Shown here piece after piece: positions 8,498 through 17,746 of a DNA stretch of 64,000 nt (the first letter of the stretch is position 1; each line of letters starts with the position of its first letter). A model generated the notes under the pieces. It saw only the letters and a list, made by a program, of their open reading frames with translations. It did not search any database and was not told where the DNA came from. The DNA lies in assembly GCA_017404205.1 (NCBI GenBank), contig JAFRCV010000006.1, positions 1 to 64,000 of the forward strand, written 5' to 3'. The DNA comes from Erysipelotrichaceae bacterium. GTDB taxonomy: Bacteria; Bacillota_I; Bacilli_A; Erysipelotrichales; Erysipelotrichaceae. A program made the position numbers and the translations under genes.

Positions 8498-8986
8498 ATG
8501 AATAACGATACTCATCAAGTTGTTGATATGAATGGCAAGGCTGTTGTAATTGCAGATACAGTTAATGAATTAGAATATAAGCCCGAAGACAAAGGATATG
8601 TTTTGATTGCTGATAGCTATAATGCAACAATAGCTACGGTAGGTGGTGATGGCTATGAAGAATATTGTTTATATCAAAAAGACGATATCTATGAAATACA
8701 TCATTATAAAAAATATGAATACACTTCATATGTTCATGAAGCTTATTTAACTGATATCAATTGTAAGAATGAATTAATAGAATTTTTTAAAAAAGAAAAA
8801 ATAGCTAACTATGAAGGCAAGATTTCTCAATGCATGGCTGGTGGAAGATTAGTCATGAAATTAAAAAAAGAAGAAAAGATGATAGGAGTGTCAAGTGATA
8901 ATGTTCCATATGATAAGCATTATCTTTTTCATGATTTTAGAAATCTGATATTAAAATATATTGATACAAATAAAAGAATTTTTTAA
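8498..8986 (+). CDS. Hypothetical protein (162 aa)
   Basis: I do not recognise this soluble, acidic, tyrosine-rich protein. No signal peptide, membrane segment or catalytic motif stands out. The N-terminal part looks beta-rich, with repeated short strands ending in Tyr (GYVLIADSYNATIATV, EEYCLYQ, YEIHHYKKYEY). An extended -10 TG-C-TAAAAT lies at 8483-8491, exactly six bases before the ATG, with no ribosome binding site. It is therefore probably an independent leaderless gene between the terminator and the esterase. Confidence 0.6.
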   Translation: MNNDTHQVVDMNGKAVVIADTVNELEYKPEDKGYVLIADSYNATIATVGGDGYEEYCLYQKDDIYEIHHYKKYEYTSYVHEAYLTDINCKNELIEFFKKEKIANYEGKISQCMAGGRLVMKLKKEEKMIGVSSDNVPYDKHYLFHDFRNLILKYIDTNKRIF

Positions 8987-9011
8987 TTATATATAGAAAA
9001 GGTTTTCAAAT

Positions 9012-9854
9012 ATGAGAAAAATAATTATAGTTTTATTTTGTTTATTAATGGTAGCTTGTTCAACAAATAATAATGGCAATAATAAAAAGCCACCTATTAA
9101 TAAACAAGAAGATGGAGGCATAGAAGTGGATAATATTACATATGGCCTTGAAGCAGGCTGGAATGATTCATTAAAGAAAGACATTGAACAATTTGGCATA
9201 CCTTATCAAATTTATCTTCCAGAAAATTATTCGCAAGATAAAGAATATCCGGTTTTATTCTTTTTACATGGCAATGGTTCAAGAGGAACTGATAATTTCT
9301 CACAATTTCAAAATGCACAAATATGTAATACCTTTATTTCAAATGATGAACAAAAAGATATTATTATGATTGCCCCACAATGTGATAAAACTATGCAATG
9401 GGTGGAAGCTGATCATACAGCAGGAAATTATATTCTTCAAACAGAGATATCTTATTGTCTACAAGAGGCTTTAAATATCTTTGATTATTGGACAGATAAA
9501 TTGTCATGTGATAATAATCGCTTTTATCTATTTGGAAACTCAATGGGTGGTTTTGCGTGCTATGACTTAATATGTCGCTATGAAGATAAATGGGCTTGTG
9601 CTGTTGTGGTAGCAGGCTGTGGTGATTTAAATAAAGTAGATATCATAAAAAATATTCCTCTTTGGATTCATCACGGCACAGCAGACACGCTTGTTCCATA
9701 TGAAGGCAGTTTAAAGATGTATGAAGCTTTAAAAGCTGTTGGAGCAAACGATAACGTCACTTTAACAACATACGAAGGTGAAGGCCACACAATCTTTAAA
9801 GAAGTAGGAATGAGCAAAGAAGTTGCAGATTGGATTTGGAAGCAACAAAAGTAG
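9012..9854 (+). CDS. Lipoprotein alpha/beta hydrolase (feruloyl/acetyl-esterase type)
   Basis: The 280-residue protein has a lipoprotein signal peptide with lipobox (VACS) and an Asn-rich linker. An alpha/beta-hydrolase domain follows, carrying the oxyanion stretch PVLFFLHGNGSRG, the nucleophile motif GNSMGG, Asp in HHGTADTLVP and His in GEGHTIF. The architecture resembles PHB-depolymerase/LpqC-type carbohydrate esterases exposed at the cell surface. AAAGG lies about ten bases before the ATG. Substrate cannot be assigned. Confidence 0.82.
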   Translation: MRKIIIVLFCLLMVACSTNNNGNNKKPPINKQEDGGIEVDNITYGLEAGWNDSLKKDIEQFGIPYQIYLPENYSQDKEYPVLFFLHGNGSRGTDNFSQFQNAQICNTFISNDEQKDIIMIAPQCDKTMQWVEADHTAGNYILQTEISYCLQEALNIFDYWTDKLSCDNNRFYLFGNSMGGFACYDLICRYEDKWACAVVVAGCGDLNKVDIIKNIPLWIHHGTADTLVPYEGSLKMYEALKAVGANDNVTLTTYEGEGHTIFKEVGMSKEVADWIWKQQK

Positions 9855-10007
9855 TAATTATGTTAAAAAAACAGTATCATTATGAACAAGTATTAGCAGA
9901 ATACTAATAATATTTATTTCAATTCTAATTATCGCTTTATCAGTGCTTGCCTACCACATGGAATCAAAGCGAATTATTAATGCCGTGATATGCCGGCTTA
10001 TGCTAGA
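9855..10007. other. Intergenic stretch with a possible gene remnant
   Basis: From 9895 a plus-strand reading frame without a start codon encodes a hydrophobic segment (RILIIFISILIIALSVLAYH) followed by a short charged stretch. It looks like the 5' part of a decayed membrane protein at the edge of the accessory ATPase gene. A stop codon lies just upstream. Confidence 0.25.
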
Positions 10008-11156
10008 TTATGCAAACAGGTCTTCACTTGTGATGATGGCCTGTAGCTCGTCACTATACGCATTATCCTCCACGCCATAAGTAGTGATTAACGTAGAGTG
10101 GATTGCATATTTCGTTTTTGTTTTTGTAATAAGATCTGATATTTTTCTCTTTTGATCTTTAACAAATCCTTGGTTAACGATGTAGTTATTTTCTGAATAT
10201 TTCATTTCACATAAATTAATCACTTGATCTCTTCTAACAATTAGTAAATCAATCTGAGAGCCAAACAATCCACTGTCGAGGTCAGATTTACATTGCCAGG
10301 AATTAACCGTCGTTTGCACTCCAGATATCCCTAAAGCCTTTTTGATTTGAGGAATGTGCTCAAGGCACACTTTTTCAAAAGCTATACCACTCCATGCATT
10401 TATTTTGGGGGTGTTTATTTGATTTTTCCAAAAGTTTTCATCATATGTATTATTTTCTATAAACTGATAATAAAAGAGCGTAAAGTTATCCATAAGCTGA
10501 TATAGGCTATTTTTTTCTTTGAAGCCAAAAGGAATATATTTTCTAATAAATCCACAGTCTTCCAACTCCTTTAGTTTCTGTGTGAGCCTTCCAGAGCTTG
10601 AAATCCCTGTCTTTTTAGATATTTCGTCCCTTGTTAACCCTTTGTTATCATTGCTTAACACCCTAACGATCTTTATATAATGATTTGGCTTGTTAAATAA
10701 AGCCTTATATAAATTATCGTATTCGTTTTTTAATGGGGCATTGTCTACAAAGAATAAATCATCAACATTCTGAGCCAAGCTTTTCCCTTTCTTTAACAGA
10801 CTCCAATAATATGGAACTCCTCCTAGAATCATGTAACTTTGCAGAATTTGATGTCTTGTAAATTTGATTTTTCGTTCGTTTAAAAACTCTTCACATTCGT
10901 TTAATGTGAATGGCTTTAAGTGGATTTGCCCAGTCAACCTATTATGAAGCCCTCCTTTTGCATTAACAATATTATTCATCATCCAATATGTCGCTGAAGC
11001 ACAAACTATGAGTATAATATCTTTTTCTTTACGTGCTGTTGCAAATCCATTCCAAAAACTCTCTAATGCTGATACTAGCCCGCTATTCCTTGTGTTCATC
11101 CACTCTTCATACATGATATTTTTAAGATACTCTTTTTCTTCTTTTCTTCCTATCAT
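10008..11156 (-). CDS. AAA/DUF234-type ATPase lacking its P-loop (internal deletion)
   Basis: The 382-residue product matches the archaeal-type ATPase family with a C-terminal winged helix and DUF234 nuclease-like domain. The winged helix is near 165-220 (LTRDEISKKTGISSSGRLTQKLKELEDCGFI), and the nuclease-like region has SQIDLLIVRRDQVINLCEMKYS. In intact members MIGRKEE is followed by a P-loop and a Walker B before SGLVSALESFWNG. Here MIGRKEEKEYLKNIMYEEW is joined directly to MNTRNSGLVSALESFWNG. Some 80 residues holding both Walker motifs are therefore missing, in frame. The protein is probably inactive as an ATPase. Context and base usage look accessory. Confidence 0.75.
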   Translation of the reverse strand: MIGRKEEKEYLKNIMYEEWMNTRNSGLVSALESFWNGFATARKEKDIILIVCASATYWMMNNIVNAKGGLHNRLTGQIHLKPFTLNECEEFLNERKIKFTRHQILQSYMILGGVPYYWSLLKKGKSLAQNVDDLFFVDNAPLKNEYDNLYKALFNKPNHYIKIVRVLSNDNKGLTRDEISKKTGISSSGRLTQKLKELEDCGFIRKYIPFGFKEKNSLYQLMDNFTLFYYQFIENNTYDENFWKNQINTPKINAWSGIAFEKVCLEHIPQIKKALGISGVQTTVNSWQCKSDLDSGLFGSQIDLLIVRRDQVINLCEMKYSENNYIVNQGFVKDQKRKISDLITKTKTKYAIHSTLITTYGVEDNAYSDELQAIITSEDLFA

Positions 11157-11297
11157 TGTCTTTTAATTGCCCTTCTTCAAACATTCATTTGTTCCAAAAC
11201 TGAATTAAATAATAACTTTTGGAACTTTTAAAACAATTATTTTCACCAATCCTGTTAGACAGCCAGTTCAAAACCCGCTTTATGGGCACTGAGCATT

Positions 11298-11319
11298 AAG
11301 CCATTAACAATGGCTTTTT
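11298..11319 (+). terminator. Orphan intrinsic terminator
   Basis: AAGCCATT and AATGGCTT pair around AAC and are followed by T residues. No plus-strand gene ends here. It may be left over from a gene lost when the ATPase region was remodelled. Confidence 0.6.
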
Positions 11320-11355
11320 AGATAATTATGTATAATAATAAAAAAGGAAAATAAT

Positions 11356-12090
11356 ATGAATAACATAATTAAAGAACTTGTTGAAAGAAAATCTGTACGT
11401 GCCTTTTTAGAAAAAGAAATTAGTCTTGAGGATAAGGAACAAATATTAAATGCTGCCGTTAATGGACCATCAGCAGGTAACCAACAAATGTACCGCATAA
11501 TCGATGTGACTGATAAGGAAATAAAAGATAAACTATCTATTTTGTGTGATAATCAGCCATTTATAAAAGAAGGTAAAATGTTGCTTGTTTTCTGTAGTGA
11601 TTTTAAAAAGTGGTACGATGCTTTTAAGATTGCTGATTTAAACCCAAGAGAAGTTGGCGTAGGTGATTTAATATTGGGAATTGAAGATTCAATGATTGCA
11701 GCTCAAAACGCTATCACAGCTGCTTGGTCTTTAGGGATAGGTTCTTGTTATATTGGAGATATTCTAGAAAATAAAGAAAAGATAAAGGAATTATTGAAAT
11801 TACCAGAATACGTGTTTCCATCGACATTAGTTGTTTTTGGTTATCCTACAAAACAACAACTTGAAAGGGCAAAGCCAAAAAGAGAAAGTCTTAAATATTT
11901 AGTATGTGAAAATGTTTATAACAACTATAGTGATGAAGATTTACTTAAAATGTTCATTGATAAACAAGGCTTTAATAATGAAGAAGATTGTAAGATGTGG
12001 TTAAAAAGATTTTATAACCGTAAATATAATTCAGATTTCGCAAAAGAAATGTCTAGATCTGTCAATGAATATTTAAAAGAATACAAATAG
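11356..12090 (+). CDS. Nitroreductase family FMN oxidoreductase
   Basis: The 244-residue protein has the N-terminal FMN-binding RKSVRAF and the GPSAGNQQ motif. Further on come GIGSCYIGDI and a long C-terminal tail that includes LKRFYNRKYNSDFAKEMSRS. The family reduces nitro compounds, quinones or flavins with NAD(P)H in the cytoplasm. AAAGGA upstream of the ATG is the ribosome binding site. It is eight bases before the LUD gene and probably co-transcribed with it. The physiological substrate is unknown. Confidence 0.88.
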   Translation: MNNIIKELVERKSVRAFLEKEISLEDKEQILNAAVNGPSAGNQQMYRIIDVTDKEIKDKLSILCDNQPFIKEGKMLLVFCSDFKKWYDAFKIADLNPREVGVGDLILGIEDSMIAAQNAITAAWSLGIGSCYIGDILENKEKIKELLKLPEYVFPSTLVVFGYPTKQQLERAKPKRESLKYLVCENVYNNYSDEDLLKMFIDKQGFNNEEDCKMWLKRFYNRKYNSDFAKEMSRSVNEYLKEYK

Positions 12091-12098
12091 GAGGCCTT

Positions 12099-12734
12099 AT
12101 GAGTACAAAGAAAACATATTATGAAACAAAAGCTAAAGCATTAATTAATGTATTAAAGAACCATAATTTTGATCCTTATTATTGCGATTGTATTGATGAT
12201 GCAAAAAAGCTGATTATAAATTTATTAGGAAGCAACAAAGTTATCAGCCATGGTGGTTCAATGACTTTAATGGATAATGATTTTTATGAGTGTTTAGAAA
12301 AAAATGGAAATGAAATTATTAATCGTTTTGATTATAAGACGCCTGAAGAACAAAAAGAATTAAAGAAAAAAGAAGTAACTGCTGATGCATATTTTACAAG
12401 CTGTAATGCATTAACAATGGAAGGCGAGATAATCAATATTGATGGTTTGAGTAATCGCGTATCAGCAATCATGTATGGACCAGATGAAGTTTACATTGTT
12501 GTAGGCATGAATAAAGTTGTGCCTAATAGAGAAATTGGTTTAAGTAGAGCCAGCAATGTAGCGGCAGTACAAAACGCAATTAGATTAAATACTGGTACAC
12601 CTTGTACGAAAGGTGGAAGGTGTTTTAATTGTTTAGATGAACATACTATATGTTGCAATATCGTTATTACAAGATATTCACGTATTAAAAATAGAATTAA
12701 AATAATTCTTGTTGGCGAAGAATTAGGATATTAG
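12099..12734 (+). CDS. LUD-domain (LutC/YkgG-type) lactate utilisation-like protein
   Basis: The 211-residue product carries the LUD fold with VISHGGSMTLMDNDFYECL, ADAYFTSCNALTMEGEIINIDGLSNRVSAIMYGP and a Cys-rich C terminus (CTKGGRCFNCLDEHTICC). LutC-type proteins are linked to lactate oxidation. Stand-alone LUD proteins in anaerobes have no settled role, and no LutA/LutB partner is present here. An AGGAGG site precedes the ATG. The gene overlaps the convergent restriction endonuclease by four bases. Confidence 0.8.
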   Translation: MSTKKTYYETKAKALINVLKNHNFDPYYCDCIDDAKKLIINLLGSNKVISHGGSMTLMDNDFYECLEKNGNEIINRFDYKTPEEQKELKKKEVTADAYFTSCNALTMEGEIINIDGLSNRVSAIMYGPDEVYIVVGMNKVVPNREIGLSRASNVAAVQNAIRLNTGTPCTKGGRCFNCLDEHTICCNIVITRYSRIKNRIKIILVGEELGY

Positions 12735-13444
12735 AATTTTTTTGATATAGTTTTATTGAATTCTGGTGGATCATACCAATAACAGCCAATACAATTTTGG
12801 CTGTTTTCGTTGCCTATTGTCCATCCCTTTTTGTATCCTAATTTTTTAGCATCATATCTTTTATTATTTGAAATACAAATTTTGCAATGATGCCGTTTTG
12901 CATCATTTGCAGTTTTACACAGTGGTTGAAAATCATTTAGTTGTTGCTTTTTAATGTTAGAAACATTTTTATCGTTATAGCGACCATTTTTATGATCTAC
13001 CTCAATATTAGTGCCAATATCCAATATAACACAATTTTGATTTTTTATTTTGCTCACTATATCTTTTCTAATGCCTCTAAATCTCTGTGGTCTATCATTT
13101 AGACCATTCAGTTTTATTGAATAAACTTTGCCTTTTGACCGTGTTCTGATAATGTTATACTTTCTTCCTAGATAATTTTGATCAGTTCTTGCCCATTGGC
13201 AACCATTTGTTGTTTTAAAATAGTCATTTATTGCTAACAATTCGGTCATAGAAATATCTGGAGAAATAAATTTTGATTCATCTTCCCACCCGACAACACC
13301 AACGTAAGCTTCAAAAAGATATCCCAGCGTGGTATTTCCTAATTGTGAAGTTTTAAACTTTTCTTTTACATATTCCAAAACATCTTCATTTTTGATGCTT
13401 TTGTTATTTAAAAGATTAATGATTTTTTCATCAATTCTATTCAT
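12731..13444 (-). CDS. HNH-type type II restriction endonuclease
   Basis: The 237-residue protein has a C-terminal HNH-like nuclease signature. IEVDHKNGRYND is followed by DFQPLCKTANDAKR. Two Cys pairs (CKIC and CIGC) could hold zinc, and the GCYWYDP ending resembles HNH restriction enzymes. The start is placed at 13444, where the ATG overlaps the methyltransferase stop by eight bases; a longer frame upstream merely reads the methyltransferase out of phase. Overlap suggests translational coupling, so the nuclease may be made only when the upstream methyltransferase is read through. Recognition sequence is unknown. Confidence 0.75.
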   Translation of the reverse strand: MNRIDEKIINLLNNKSIKNEDVLEYVKEKFKTSQLGNTTLGYLFEAYVGVVGWEDESKFISPDISMTELLAINDYFKTTNGCQWARTDQNYLGRKYNIIRTRSKGKVYSIKLNGLNDRPQRFRGIRKDIVSKIKNQNCVILDIGTNIEVDHKNGRYNDKNVSNIKKQQLNDFQPLCKTANDAKRHHCKICISNNKRYDAKKLGYKKGWTIGNENSQNCIGCYWYDPPEFNKTISKKF

Positions 13445-14170
13445 CAAAGACACCTTCTTTAGATAGTCTGTCGATTGATTTGTTGTAATATTCTTTAGAA
13501 ATCTCGCAGCCAATGAATCTTCTTCGTTTGTTAAATGCTGCCAATGCAGTTGTTCCTGCTCCAGAGAAACAATCCAAAACCAAATCATTTTCGTTTGAAT
13601 GTTTTAAGATAAGTTCTTCAATCAAAGCTAATGGTTTTTGTGTTGGATGAAAACGGCCCTTATCATGGCATATGGGGTAGCTATAAATTCCGTTGTCATA
13701 TTCACTATTGAAAATAGGCTTGCTCTTTTTTACTCCAGTAATTGCAATTTCTCGAGCATTTGTTAAATAATTAGTTTTACTATTTATTGGCACAGGGTTT
13801 GTTTTTAGCCATTCTATAAAACGAATTTGTTTAAAATTTGCTTTTTCATAATAGCATTTTAGATTCGAAATCTTCCATAAATCATAGAAACAAATAATTG
13901 TTCCACTAGGTTTTAGAATTCTATAACATTCTTTTATTACTTCATCTAAACCAGAGAAATTATTATCCCAATCACCAAAATCCATCGAGACCCTAAATCG
14001 ATCAGTGTTTGTCCCCGTTGGTTGCCCAGAAGAAAAATTTGTTTCACGACTAACTTCATAAGGTGGATCAATACATACTAAATCAACTGAATTATTTTTC
14101 AGTAAAGGTAAAAATTCAAAACAGCTGATATTTTTAAGAGAGATCTTCTCTCTCTCTCTCTATGAGCCAT
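13437..14170 (-). pseudogene. Beta-class DNA adenine/cytosine-N methyltransferase, frame-shifted at a dinucleotide repeat (phase OFF)
   Basis: In one frame the minus strand encodes a complete methyltransferase. It has VDLVCIDPPYEVSRETN (DPPY catalytic motif, about 14060), then RFHPTQKPLALIEELI and DCFSGAGTTALAAF (SAM motif) near the C terminus. This is the beta-class order. That frame has no start codon and meets a stop just before a (GA)7 tract. The only plausible start, ATG at 14170, lies in another frame and stops after 23 codons. Deleting one GA unit, or adding two, joins the ATG to the DPPY frame. A TATCAT box sits six bases before that ATG and TTGATA 18 bases further upstream. The downstream ORF beginning at 13985 lacks DPPY and would not be active. 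Confidence 0.8.
14147..14161. repeat. (TC)7T simple sequence repeat in the methyltransferase 5' end
   Basis: Seven TC units plus a T on the plus strand lie directly after the first three codons of the methyltransferase ORF. The tract length decides whether start codon and catalytic frame match, so slippage here would switch the gene. Confidence 0.9.
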
Positions 14171-14259
14171 AATTACATGATAAATAATAACACTTTTTAT
14201 TATCAAAAACATGGAGTATTTATCTATAATAAAAAATCTAATTAAACTAACTTTTGTAT

Positions 14260-17200
14260 TTATTCAGATCTTAAAGCGATGACTGGATCTTGTTTAGCTG
14301 CTTGTTTTGCAGGGATAAGTCCAGAAATTATTGTTAAGAATACCGAAATAATAACTAAGATGATAGCGTATTTACTTGGCAATATAGCATTAATAAAATC
14401 ACTATTAGCCAATGAATGGATAATTGCATTTATTGGTATTATTAATAAATAAGATGCACCAACTCCAATCAATCCTGATAATAATCCGATGATAAATGTT
14501 TCGGCATTAAATATTGATGAAACATTAGCTTTTGATGCGCCTATAGCTCTTAAGATACCAATTTCTTTTCTTCTTTCAAGAACAGATATCAAGGTAATAA
14601 CCGCAATCATGATGCTAGAAACAATCAACGAAATAGAGACAAACGCAATCAAAACATAAGTTACACTATCAACAATTGTCTTTACAGATGACATTAATAT
14701 TCCAGTAATATCAGCATAATTTAATTTTTGTTCTTGATTGGCGTTTTCGTTGTAGTTGTTAAGCCAACTCATAAAGTTTTCTTTTGATTCAAAGCTATCA
14801 AAATAGAATGATATTGATGTTGGCTCATTTTTATCTTGGTATCCTAAAGCGATTAAATTACTTGAGGCAGTAGAAATAGATTCATTGTTCATAGATGCAT
14901 TCATGATTCTCATAAACTCTTCCGCATCAATATTAAATTTGAATGCATTTTGAAGTTTATTGGCATCAATTGTAAACAAATTAGACATATCACCATTATT
15001 AAACATTGATTTACCAATTTCAGTTATCAATTGTGTCATCAAATTGTTCATATATGTTTGAACAGTATTAGTTACATATTTTTCAATTGTGTTAATAATA
15101 TCTTCATCATTCATTATGTTAGAAATAATTTGATTTATATCGATATCTTCAATATCGAAAATATCAGCATCTGGAAATAATGATGATTCGTTTTCTCTGG
15201 CTTGATTGATAAATTCATTAAATAATTTGTTCGCAATAGTTCTAATTTCTTCTTCTTTTAATACGTCACTAGATAATAAATCTTCTTGATATTCATTGAC
15301 AAATTCTTCTGATACATTTGTATATTGTTTGTAATTATCTTTGTATACATAAATCATCTTTGGAGATTCTTGATCAACAGTGAATCCTTTTACCTCATGA
15401 TAATTGAAATATTCACTATCGTTGTTATCAGGCAAATTGCATCCAAGTAAACGGTTATCATTTACATATCCCAATGGACAAGCTTCACCTTCAACATTTT
15501 CAGGTACATAAAAGCTATATGAATTAATATAATTGTCAATGACATTTCTTAATGTAGAAGTAATTTCATTAATTGTTTCTTGGTAGCCATCTATTTGGAT
15601 CTCTCTTAAATCATCGAGAGAATTGTTTATAAGCTCATTAACAATTTTTGTAATATTCGTATTTACAAAATTATTGTTGATATTAATTTTGAATGCTTCA
15701 TTTAACATTTTTTCATCTATAGATATAGCATCTTGCATATTAAATGTCTTTTTTAGTTCTTCATTTTTTTGATCAAATGATTTGCTAGAAAAGACATCAA
15801 TATCTTTATTGTTTAATTGTTTCTTAACGATTGAAGATGCATAAGCATTATCAATAATATATTCTGTTAATTCTTTTGAATAATTAACCCCAGGAGATAG
15901 TGCATTTGTATTAGAACCTTCTTTAGGAACTACAATACCAACAACATCTAGTTTTAATGCGTTGTCATATTGTTTTTTCATATATTCTCCATCATTAGAC
16001 ATATCTTCATAAATATTGTATTCACCATTGTATTTATAAAGATTACTGGCATTTATAAGTCTTAAATCAATATCTAATAATTCATCATATGAATAAACAT
16101 TCATATTTTTTTCATTGTTGGTGCTTGTTTGTGTAATTAGGTTTTTTAATTCAGAATAATTCTTAAGTCCTAAAGAATATGCTAATAAATCAGATATGCT
16201 ATCTTTTTGCGATAACACAATAATTAGTTCATTGTATTTTTCAGGCCATCTGCCCGCAAGTATTTCATAGTCGTTTTGGATATCTTTGCTGTCATTCATC
16301 TCGTTATATATGCCAAAGCCATATGACGAAGAAGTTGATGTCATATATGAAGAAAATGAATTAGATGTCATTGATGAAAACATTCCGTTAGGATTAAGCT
16401 TTACAAGGGAATTTGATGAATCTATTGTATAGATAATAGGTGATATAGAATAAGTGTAAGTTATATTAGTAATATCATCTTTGATTTCTTCATAATTATT
16501 TTCTAAATATTGTTTAAATGATTTTAAATCATTTGTGTTAACTGAAGAAAACATATTTGACATAAAGTTTTGTTCTTTTACATAGCCTTCATCTACTTCA
16601 TATTCAGCATCGCTACGCATTGATAAAACTAATGACACAAAATCTGCTGATTCTTTATTAATAGTTAATGGATAAGATGACAGCGTATTTCTTTGAATAG
16701 AATCAATATAATTTTGAAATCCTTGGGAAACTGACAATATCAAGGCAATTCCAATAATACCAATTGATCCCGCAAAGGCCGTTAAAATAGTACGCCCTTT
16801 TTTCGTCAATAAATTGTTAAAAGACAATGTCAAAGCTGTAAAAAAACTCATTCGAGCTTTGCCAATACGCTTGCTACTAATTATTTGTTTTTCTTTGATT
16901 AAATATGGATTAGAGTCATCAACAATTTCACCATCTTTAAGTCTTACAATTCTATTGGCATAATTGTCAGCTAATTCGGGATTATGAGTAACCATAACAA
17001 CAAGCCTATCTTTAGCCACTTCTTTTAATAACTCCATTACTTGAATTGAAGTCTTTGTATCTAAGGCACCTGTTGGCTCATCAGCCAAAACAATATCAGG
17101 ATTATTTACTAAGGCTCTAGCTATGGCAACTCTTTGCATTTGACCGCCAGATAGTTGATTTGGTTTTTTATGAGCCTGTTCTTTTAGGCCAACTTTATCT

Positions 17201-17577
17201 AAGGCTTCTAAAGCTCTTTGTCTTCTATCATTTTTAGATACTCCACTTATTGTAAGAGCCAATTCAACATTGGCCAAAATGCTTTGATGGGGAATTAGAT
17301 TATATGATTGAAAGACAAAACCAATACTATGATTACGGTAAGCATCATAGTCTCTATCTTTATAATTTTTAGTTGATATACCATTGATGATTAAATCACC
17401 ACTGTCATAGTGATCTAGGCCACCAATAATGTTTAAAAGAGTAGTTTTGCCTGAACCAGATGGCCCAAGTATGGCTACAAATTCATTATCTCTAAGGTTC
17501 AATGATACGTTATTTAACGCTTTTTGAATCAAATCACCCGTTTTATATGTCTTTGAAATATTTTTAATTTCCAACAT
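14260..17577 (-). CDS. MacB/FtsX-type ABC transporter, ATPase and permease fused
   Basis: The 1105-residue protein begins with a LolD/MacB-type ATPase (residues 1-225). Walker A is GPSGSGKTTLL, the signature is LSGGQMQRVAIARAL and Walker B is IVLADEPTGALD. A transmembrane helix follows near 265-285. Then come about 650 residues of extracytoplasmic sequence and a C-terminal FtsX domain with three membrane helices and the ERRKEIGILRAIGAS motif. Such fused transporters are thought to act mechanically on envelope substrates or export peptides, rather than as import channels. The gene is apparently monocistronic. TAAAAT (17584-17589) lies six bases upstream of the ATG with no ribosome binding site. 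Substrate unknown. Confidence 0.88.
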   Translation of the reverse strand: MLEIKNISKTYKTGDLIQKALNNVSLNLRDNEFVAILGPSGSGKTTLLNIIGGLDHYDSGDLIINGISTKNYKDRDYDAYRNHSIGFVFQSYNLIPHQSILANVELALTISGVSKNDRRQRALEALDKVGLKEQAHKKPNQLSGGQMQRVAIARALVNNPDIVLADEPTGALDTKTSIQVMELLKEVAKDRLVVMVTHNPELADNYANRIVRLKDGEIVDDSNPYLIKEKQIISSKRIGKARMSFFTALTLSFNNLLTKKGRTILTAFAGSIGIIGIALILSVSQGFQNYIDSIQRNTLSSYPLTINKESADFVSLVLSMRSDAEYEVDEGYVKEQNFMSNMFSSVNTNDLKSFKQYLENNYEEIKDDITNITYTYSISPIIYTIDSSNSLVKLNPNGMFSSMTSNSFSSYMTSTSSSYGFGIYNEMNDSKDIQNDYEILAGRWPEKYNELIIVLSQKDSISDLLAYSLGLKNYSELKNLITQTSTNNEKNMNVYSYDELLDIDLRLINASNLYKYNGEYNIYEDMSNDGEYMKKQYDNALKLDVVGIVVPKEGSNTNALSPGVNYSKELTEYIIDNAYASSIVKKQLNNKDIDVFSSKSFDQKNEELKKTFNMQDAISIDEKMLNEAFKININNNFVNTNITKIVNELINNSLDDLREIQIDGYQETINEITSTLRNVIDNYINSYSFYVPENVEGEACPLGYVNDNRLLGCNLPDNNDSEYFNYHEVKGFTVDQESPKMIYVYKDNYKQYTNVSEEFVNEYQEDLLSSDVLKEEEIRTIANKLFNEFINQARENESSLFPDADIFDIEDIDINQIISNIMNDEDIINTIEKYVTNTVQTYMNNLMTQLITEIGKSMFNNGDMSNLFTIDANKLQNAFKFNIDAEEFMRIMNASMNNESISTASSNLIALGYQDKNEPTSISFYFDSFESKENFMSWLNNYNENANQEQKLNYADITGILMSSVKTIVDSVTYVLIAFVSISLIVSSIMIAVITLISVLERRKEIGILRAIGASKANVSSIFNAETFIIGLLSGLIGVGASYLLIIPINAIIHSLANSDFINAILPSKYAIILVIISVFLTIISGLIPAKQAAKQDPVIALRSE

Positions 17578-17746
17578 GCTTAAATTTTATCATTATTGGT
17601 CTTTATTAAGTTACTTTTAACTTCTAAAACCTTTTAACTAAAAATGAAAGAATTTACATTTAATGAAAAAATAAATCATTTTGTATTGAAAATAATTTTC
17701 ATTGGTTATACAATGTGATTATTATTTTTTAAAAAGGAGGCTTTAA

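Noticed and set aside
13437-13985. Functional short methyltransferase starting at 13985
   Set aside because: That start lies after the DPPY catalytic motif, so the product would lack the active site.
17690-17712. CodY-like box upstream of oppA (TGAAAATAATTTTCA)
   Set aside because: It is a symmetric AT-rich palindrome, but the arm order is opposite to the CodY consensus AATTTTCNGAAAATT, so no regulator is assigned.
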